Of a stretch of 64,000 nt of DNA, positions 60,851 to 64,000 are shown piece after piece (within the stretch, counting starts at the first letter, position 1; the number at the start of each line of letters is the position of its first letter). The notes beneath the pieces are model-generated. The model was not told the origin of the DNA. It made no database searches and was given only the letters and a program-made list of their open reading frames with translations. The position numbers and the translations under genes were made by a program. This stretch comes from an uncultured Tenacibaculum sp. (lineage in GTDB: Bacteria; Bacteroidota; Bacteroidia; Flavobacteriales; Flavobacteriaceae). The stretch covers positions 1 through 64,000 of the forward strand of contig NZ_CANNBW010000012.1 in NCBI RefSeq assembly GCF_947502995.1, in the 5' to 3' direction.

Positions 60851-61825
60851 TTAAAATACCATTAAATTACAACCACGGATATCAGAATTATCAAAACGAC
60901 CGATAATTTCAAAAGAATTATCGTCGTAAATCTTTCCTAAATCTTGTGTTGCAATAAAAGAGCAAGAATTATAATTGGCTAAATCAATAACATTTATTCC
61001 GCCAGTTTTTTTTGTTTTTGCGATTGTTAATGGATCTTCTGTATCTCTGGTAAGAATTTTCATCCAAGGAGGGCAATTAAAAATTCCATCTCCTGTAGAA
61101 TATCCTTGACTTAAAAGTTCTGTCATACCATATTCAGAATGAATTTTATCAACACCAAATCCACATTTTAAAATATGGTGAAGTTCTGTTCTAATCAACT
61201 CTTTTCTTCTACCTTTCATACCACCAGTTTCCATAATAATGGTATTTTTTAAATTAAATTGATGCATTTCAACTAAATCTAAAAGAGCAAAAGAAACACC
61301 AATTAAAAGCACTTTTTTATGTCCATTATCTAAAGAAGTTAGTTTATCAGCAAGTTCATTTAAGTTGTTTAAATAAAATCCACTATCAGCGTTTTTAGAT
61401 CTTTTTATAAGGTCGTTCACCATATATATTAAAGATGAACCTTTTCTTTCTAAATAGTTTGGTAAAAGCGCTAAAACAACATAATCTTCTATGTTTCCAT
61501 AAAAATGTTTAAAACCTTCTAAATAACTCTTTTCATATAAAGAGATGTCAGAAACGTAGTGTTTACTAGTAACACTTCCTGTGGTTCCAGAACTACTAAA
61601 AGTTTCTTGAATAGAAGCTGTTCCACTTACTACTTCATGTGATTTAAAAAATTGGATAGGTAAGAAAGGAATTTCATGTATTTCTTTTATATCACTAGGG
61701 TGAATGTATAATAAATCACAAAAAGATCGATATACACGATTATTTTCGAATTGATGTGCAAAAGTTTGTAATGCCTTTGCTTTAAATTCATCAGTAGAAT
61801 TAATATTTGTGAAACAATTTTCCAT
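60851..61825 (-). CDS. LuxE/PaaK-like acyl-protein synthetase family protein
   Basis: A 324-residue protein of the LuxE acyl-protein synthetase/PaaK family. The ATP-binding-type loop FSSSGTTGSVTSKHYV, IHSEYGMTELLSQGYSTG and the late DLGKIYDDNSFEIIGRFDNSDIRG are characteristic of adenylate-forming family members. No lux genes are near, so the role is likely activation of a fatty acid or other acyl group for surface or secondary metabolism (inference). It has its own -7 element. Confidence 0.85.
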   Translation of the reverse strand: MENCFTNINSTDEFKAKALQTFAHQFENNRVYRSFCDLLYIHPSDIKEIHEIPFLPIQFFKSHEVVSGTASIQETFSSSGTTGSVTSKHYVSDISLYEKSYLEGFKHFYGNIEDYVVLALLPNYLERKGSSLIYMVNDLIKRSKNADSGFYLNNLNELADKLTSLDNGHKKVLLIGVSFALLDLVEMHQFNLKNTIIMETGGMKGRRKELIRTELHHILKCGFGVDKIHSEYGMTELLSQGYSTGDGIFNCPPWMKILTRDTEDPLTIAKTKKTGGINVIDLANYNSCSFIATQDLGKIYDDNSFEIIGRFDNSDIRGCNLMVF

Positions 61826-61833
61826 AATACAGA

Positions 61834-61841
61834 CAAAAATA
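61834..61841 (-). promoter_or_regulatory. -7 promoter element of the LuxE-like gene
   Basis: TATTTTTG on the minus strand, 9 bp upstream of the ATG at 61825. A TTG at 61864-61866 lies 22 bp further, at the long end of normal spacing. Confidence 0.45.
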
Positions 61842-61924
61842 CAAGTTACTCACGCAACCTTTGCAAAAAAAGCCCATCTATTAGGTAAATAAAAGAGTTA
61901 AAAATTAAAGTTAATAGTTAAATT

Positions 61925-62620
61925 ATGAGAAGGGTCTTTTACAGTTTATTCATTAGTCTTTCATTTATATCTTGTTTGAAAGATGAAAATGTCACAAATT
62001 TTAGTCCAACAAATCCTCTAGAAAGTTTGGAATGGTTAAAAGAGAAAAAGGAAAATTTTGAAAGATTAATGAATTCTGTAAAAGTTGAAATATTACAATT
62101 TAAATACGAAGGTCATGATGTGTTCTTAATTAACGATTGTGTCGATTGTACAGATGCACTAATAAAAGTGTACAATTGCGATGGAGAAGTAATTTGTGAG
62201 TTTGGCGGAATTGCAGGATTAAATACTTGTCCCGATTTTCAAGATAATGCACAACTAGTCGGAGTATTATGGCGTAATTATGATCAACTCATCATAAATA
62301 AAGAAAGATACGATGCTACTAATACAGATAACTATTCGATAACATCTGTATCTATTCAAAATAATATTTTAACGCTCGAAGTAACCTCTTCTGGTTGTAG
62401 TGGAGATAGCTGGATTATGAACTTAATTGATTCTGGTGGAATTTCTGAATCTTTTCCTTTACAGAGAAGTTTAAAGTTAGAATTAACTAATAATGAAGCT
62501 TGTTTAGCAATTGTAACTAAAGAAGTAAAGTTTAATATTTCACGATTACAAATATCTCAAATCGATCAGATTGTATTGAATTTAGAACAATGGAATTCAC
62601 CAATAAATTATAATTATTAA
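61925..62620 (+). CDS. Hypothetical lipoprotein, first of a run
   Basis: A 231-residue lipoprotein with SFISC lipobox (Cys17). The mature part has LESLEWLKEKKENF, then a Cys-containing core with DCVDC, KVYNCDGEVICEFGG and LNTC. The same layout appears in the third gene of the run (PTEDLSWLKSEIE, VKNCSG), so the two are paralogues. No family is known to me. It is probably the first gene of an operon of at least five small lipoproteins with gaps of 5-12 bp. Confidence 0.65.
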   Translation: MRRVFYSLFISLSFISCLKDENVTNFSPTNPLESLEWLKEKKENFERLMNSVKVEILQFKYEGHDVFLINDCVDCTDALIKVYNCDGEVICEFGGIAGLNTCPDFQDNAQLVGVLWRNYDQLIINKERYDATNTDNYSITSVSIQNNILTLEVTSSGCSGDSWIMNLIDSGGISESFPLQRSLKLELTNNEACLAIVTKEVKFNISRLQISQIDQIVLNLEQWNSPINYNY

Positions 62621-62629
62621 AAGGTTGTT

Positions 62630-63058
62630 ATGAAGAATTATAAATTACTAAAAGTTATTTTTTTACTGGGTGTATTTTATTTAATGTCTTGTGGTTCAGA
62701 AGAAAATGAGTGCGATGATTTAGTATTTAGGACTTCACCAGTAGAAACTCTTTTACTTTTCAATTTTAATACTCAGGTTAATATAAACGATATAGAAATA
62801 CTTTGTGATGTAAATGGTTTAGAAGATCAAGATTGTAAAAATTTATTACAGTTTTCAGATAATACATATTCATTTCCTATAACAACAAATCTTAATGCTA
62901 TAACTGTTAAAACTCCAACTAAAGATTATAAAATAGAATTTAACTACAAGTTTATTCAACATCAATGTTATACACAAGTTGTTGTTGAACGAATTGTAGT
63001 AAATGGAGAAGTACTTTGTGAAGAATGTAATCTTCAAAACACATATACTTTAAATTAA
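62630..63058 (+). CDS. Hypothetical lipoprotein, second of the run
   Basis: A 142-residue lipoprotein, lipobox LMSCGS (Cys21). The mature part has seven further Cys, including a QHQCYTQVVVERIVVNGEVLCEEC stretch split over the C-terminus, and beta strands before it. No family recognised. Starts 9 bp after the preceding gene. Confidence 0.65.
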   Translation: MKNYKLLKVIFLLGVFYLMSCGSEENECDDLVFRTSPVETLLLFNFNTQVNINDIEILCDVNGLEDQDCKNLLQFSDNTYSFPITTNLNAITVKTPTKDYKIEFNYKFIQHQCYTQVVVERIVVNGEVLCEECNLQNTYTLN

Positions 63059-63064
63059 AAAGAG

Positions 63065-63457
63065 ATGAAGAAAAGAGTATACTTAAAATTAATATTTCTA
63101 CTGCCATTAATATTAATTGGTTGTAATGAAAAAGAGATAGAAAATGATTTGAATTTAGTTTGTTCGGTTGAAAAACCAACAGAAGATTTAAGTTGGTTAA
63201 AATCTGAAATAGAAACAATTAATAATTCTACAGAGTTCTCTAAATATAATTATATCGTTCAGATAATGCATAATGATGAAACGAAGTTTGTTTTAGCTAA
63301 TTGCAATCCTGCGATCAACTCAGTATTTGAAGTAAAAAATTGTTCAGGAATAACAACCAATATTGTTGGCAGTGGAGCAGAAGATGTACCACTTGAAACT
63401 TTTGAACAAGGAACAATTATTTGGAAATCAAATCAAATCGAATGTCAATTTCAATAA
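63065..63457 (+). CDS. Hypothetical lipoprotein, third of the run
   Basis: A 130-residue lipoprotein, lipobox LIGCNE (Cys20). It shares the D-L-S-W-L-K element and the FVLANCNPAINSVFEVKNCSG region with the first gene of the run, in shorter form. Function unknown. It follows 6 bp after the second gene. Confidence 0.65.
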   Translation: MKKRVYLKLIFLLPLILIGCNEKEIENDLNLVCSVEKPTEDLSWLKSEIETINNSTEFSKYNYIVQIMHNDETKFVLANCNPAINSVFEVKNCSGITTNIVGSGAEDVPLETFEQGTIIWKSNQIECQFQ

Positions 63458-63468
63458 AAAAGATAAAA

Positions 63469-63879
63469 ATGTATAAAAGATTAGTAATTATCTGTCTTGC
63501 AACTGTTTTAAGTTTTTTTAGTTGTAGTAAAAGTGAAAATGATGTATTACAAGATTCATTAGTTGGAACTTGGAGTTTAGTAACCATTGAAGGAGGTTTA
63601 GCTCAACCTGTAACATATAGCAAAGGAGAAATAGTATGGTTTGTTAATTTTGATAATAACACAATTACTATAAAAAATTCAGTAGAACATAACGTAGGAA
63701 TCCAGCAAAATTTTAGTCTGAATCATACAGGAGTTTATGATTTTTCTATAACAACAGAAAATGATAATGAAATTTTAGTTGTAGGTGAAAGAAAAGGAAC
63801 CATAAAAAAAGAACAAGGAAAATTCATCATAGATTACGGAGTAGCTTTCGATGATGTTCGATATACATTAATTAGATAA
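63469..63879 (+). CDS. Lipocalin-like lipoprotein
   Basis: A 136-residue lipoprotein with lipobox FFSCSK. The mature part begins LVGTWSLVTIEGG, the GxW signature of lipocalin-like domains, and has the DNEILVVGERKGTIKKEQGKFIIDYG strand pattern. The frame opens at 63421 inside the previous gene; the ATG at 63469 gives a proper signal peptide (MYKRLVIICLATVLSFF). Binds an unknown hydrophobic ligand if the family assignment holds. Confidence 0.7.
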   Translation: MYKRLVIICLATVLSFFSCSKSENDVLQDSLVGTWSLVTIEGGLAQPVTYSKGEIVWFVNFDNNTITIKNSVEHNVGIQQNFSLNHTGVYDFSITTENDNEILVVGERKGTIKKEQGKFIIDYGVAFDDVRYTLIR

Positions 63880-63884
63880 AAAAT

Positions 63885-64000
63885 ATGAAAAATTTAAAAT
63901 TTATAACAATACTGTTTTTAGTATTTATTTCTTGTAGTGAGAATGAAGAAGTTGAAATAATAGAAAGTAATTTATTACTAGGAAATTGGTCTGAAGTAGT
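63885..64000 (+). CDS. Lipoprotein, truncated by the window edge
   Basis: The first 38 residues are visible: MKNLKFITILFLVFISCSENE with lipobox FISC, then LLLGNWSEV, which repeats the GxW opening of the preceding lipocalin-like protein. Probably its paralogue and the next gene of the run. It continues past the window. Confidence 0.6.
   Translation, partial: MKNLKFITILFLVFISCSENEEVEIIESNLLLGNWSEV

Noticed and set aside
60851..61825. Bioluminescence locus
   Set aside because: Only a LuxE-like family protein is present, without luxAB, luxC or luxD.
1..64000. tRNA, rRNA, insertion sequence or prophage
   Set aside because: No cloverleaf, rRNA stretch, transposase, integrase or phage structural gene was recognised by reading; tRNAs could still be missed by eye.

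Overview
The window reads as chromosomal DNA of a low-GC Flavobacteriaceae (Bacteroidota), probably a marine relative of Tenacibaculum or Polaribacter. The genus is inference. The class is well supported by a type IX secretion C-terminal sorting signal, flavobacterial families (DUF4292, DUF4175, a HU-CCDC81/SPOR protein, TlpA-type reductases), and promoters of the Bacteroidota form TAnnTTTG (-7) with TTG near -33. Shine-Dalgarno sites are mostly absent, and GTG or TTG starts occur. No rRNA, tRNA, phage, insertion sequence or CRISPR array was seen.

Layout. 143-3610 is a secreted subtilase. 3798-10531 holds a fused peptide-ABC ATPase, then an envelope operon (nucleotidyltransferase, TPR, DUF4292 lipoprotein, EnvC-like protein, AI-2E permease). 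10512-17579 carries a thioesterase, a HU/SPOR protein, dprA, adk, a TonB-like protein, a kinase-like orphan, an EamA permease and a PP2C phosphatase. 17620-23941 has two TlpA-type reductases and mfd. 24060-29072 is the accessory-looking part: a coupled DUF3800/zinc-ribbon gene pair, a 1.4 kb gene-free stretch full of palindromic and tandem repeats, and two small genes. 29192-36884 has lipoproteins, a hydrolase, a TerB-like protein, outer-membrane barrels, an MBL-fold hydrolase and gltX. 37086-37331 encodes a Cys-rich double-glycine peptide. 37515-44204 is DUF4175-ybeY-mnmG-methyltransferase, studded with parS-like palindromes. 44343-48718 has DoxX, SPFH and a coupled serine hydrolase/LytS/LytTR operon. 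48765-61825 is mostly core genes (tatA, rnr, rpiB, recA, dut, gpsA) with a small Cys-rich peptide at 53684-53845. 61925-64000 is a run of small lipoproteins cut by the window edge.

The most notable items are: a palindromic repeat inserted in frame in mfd, with relatives in the nearby gap; four parS-like palindromes around mnmG, three of them followed by T-runs; the DUF3800/zinc-ribbon pair; two peptides with RiPP-like leaders; and an unnamed protein with a kinase-like residue pattern. Several start codons were moved downstream of the longest open frame, because the -7 promoter element lies inside or next to the longer version.
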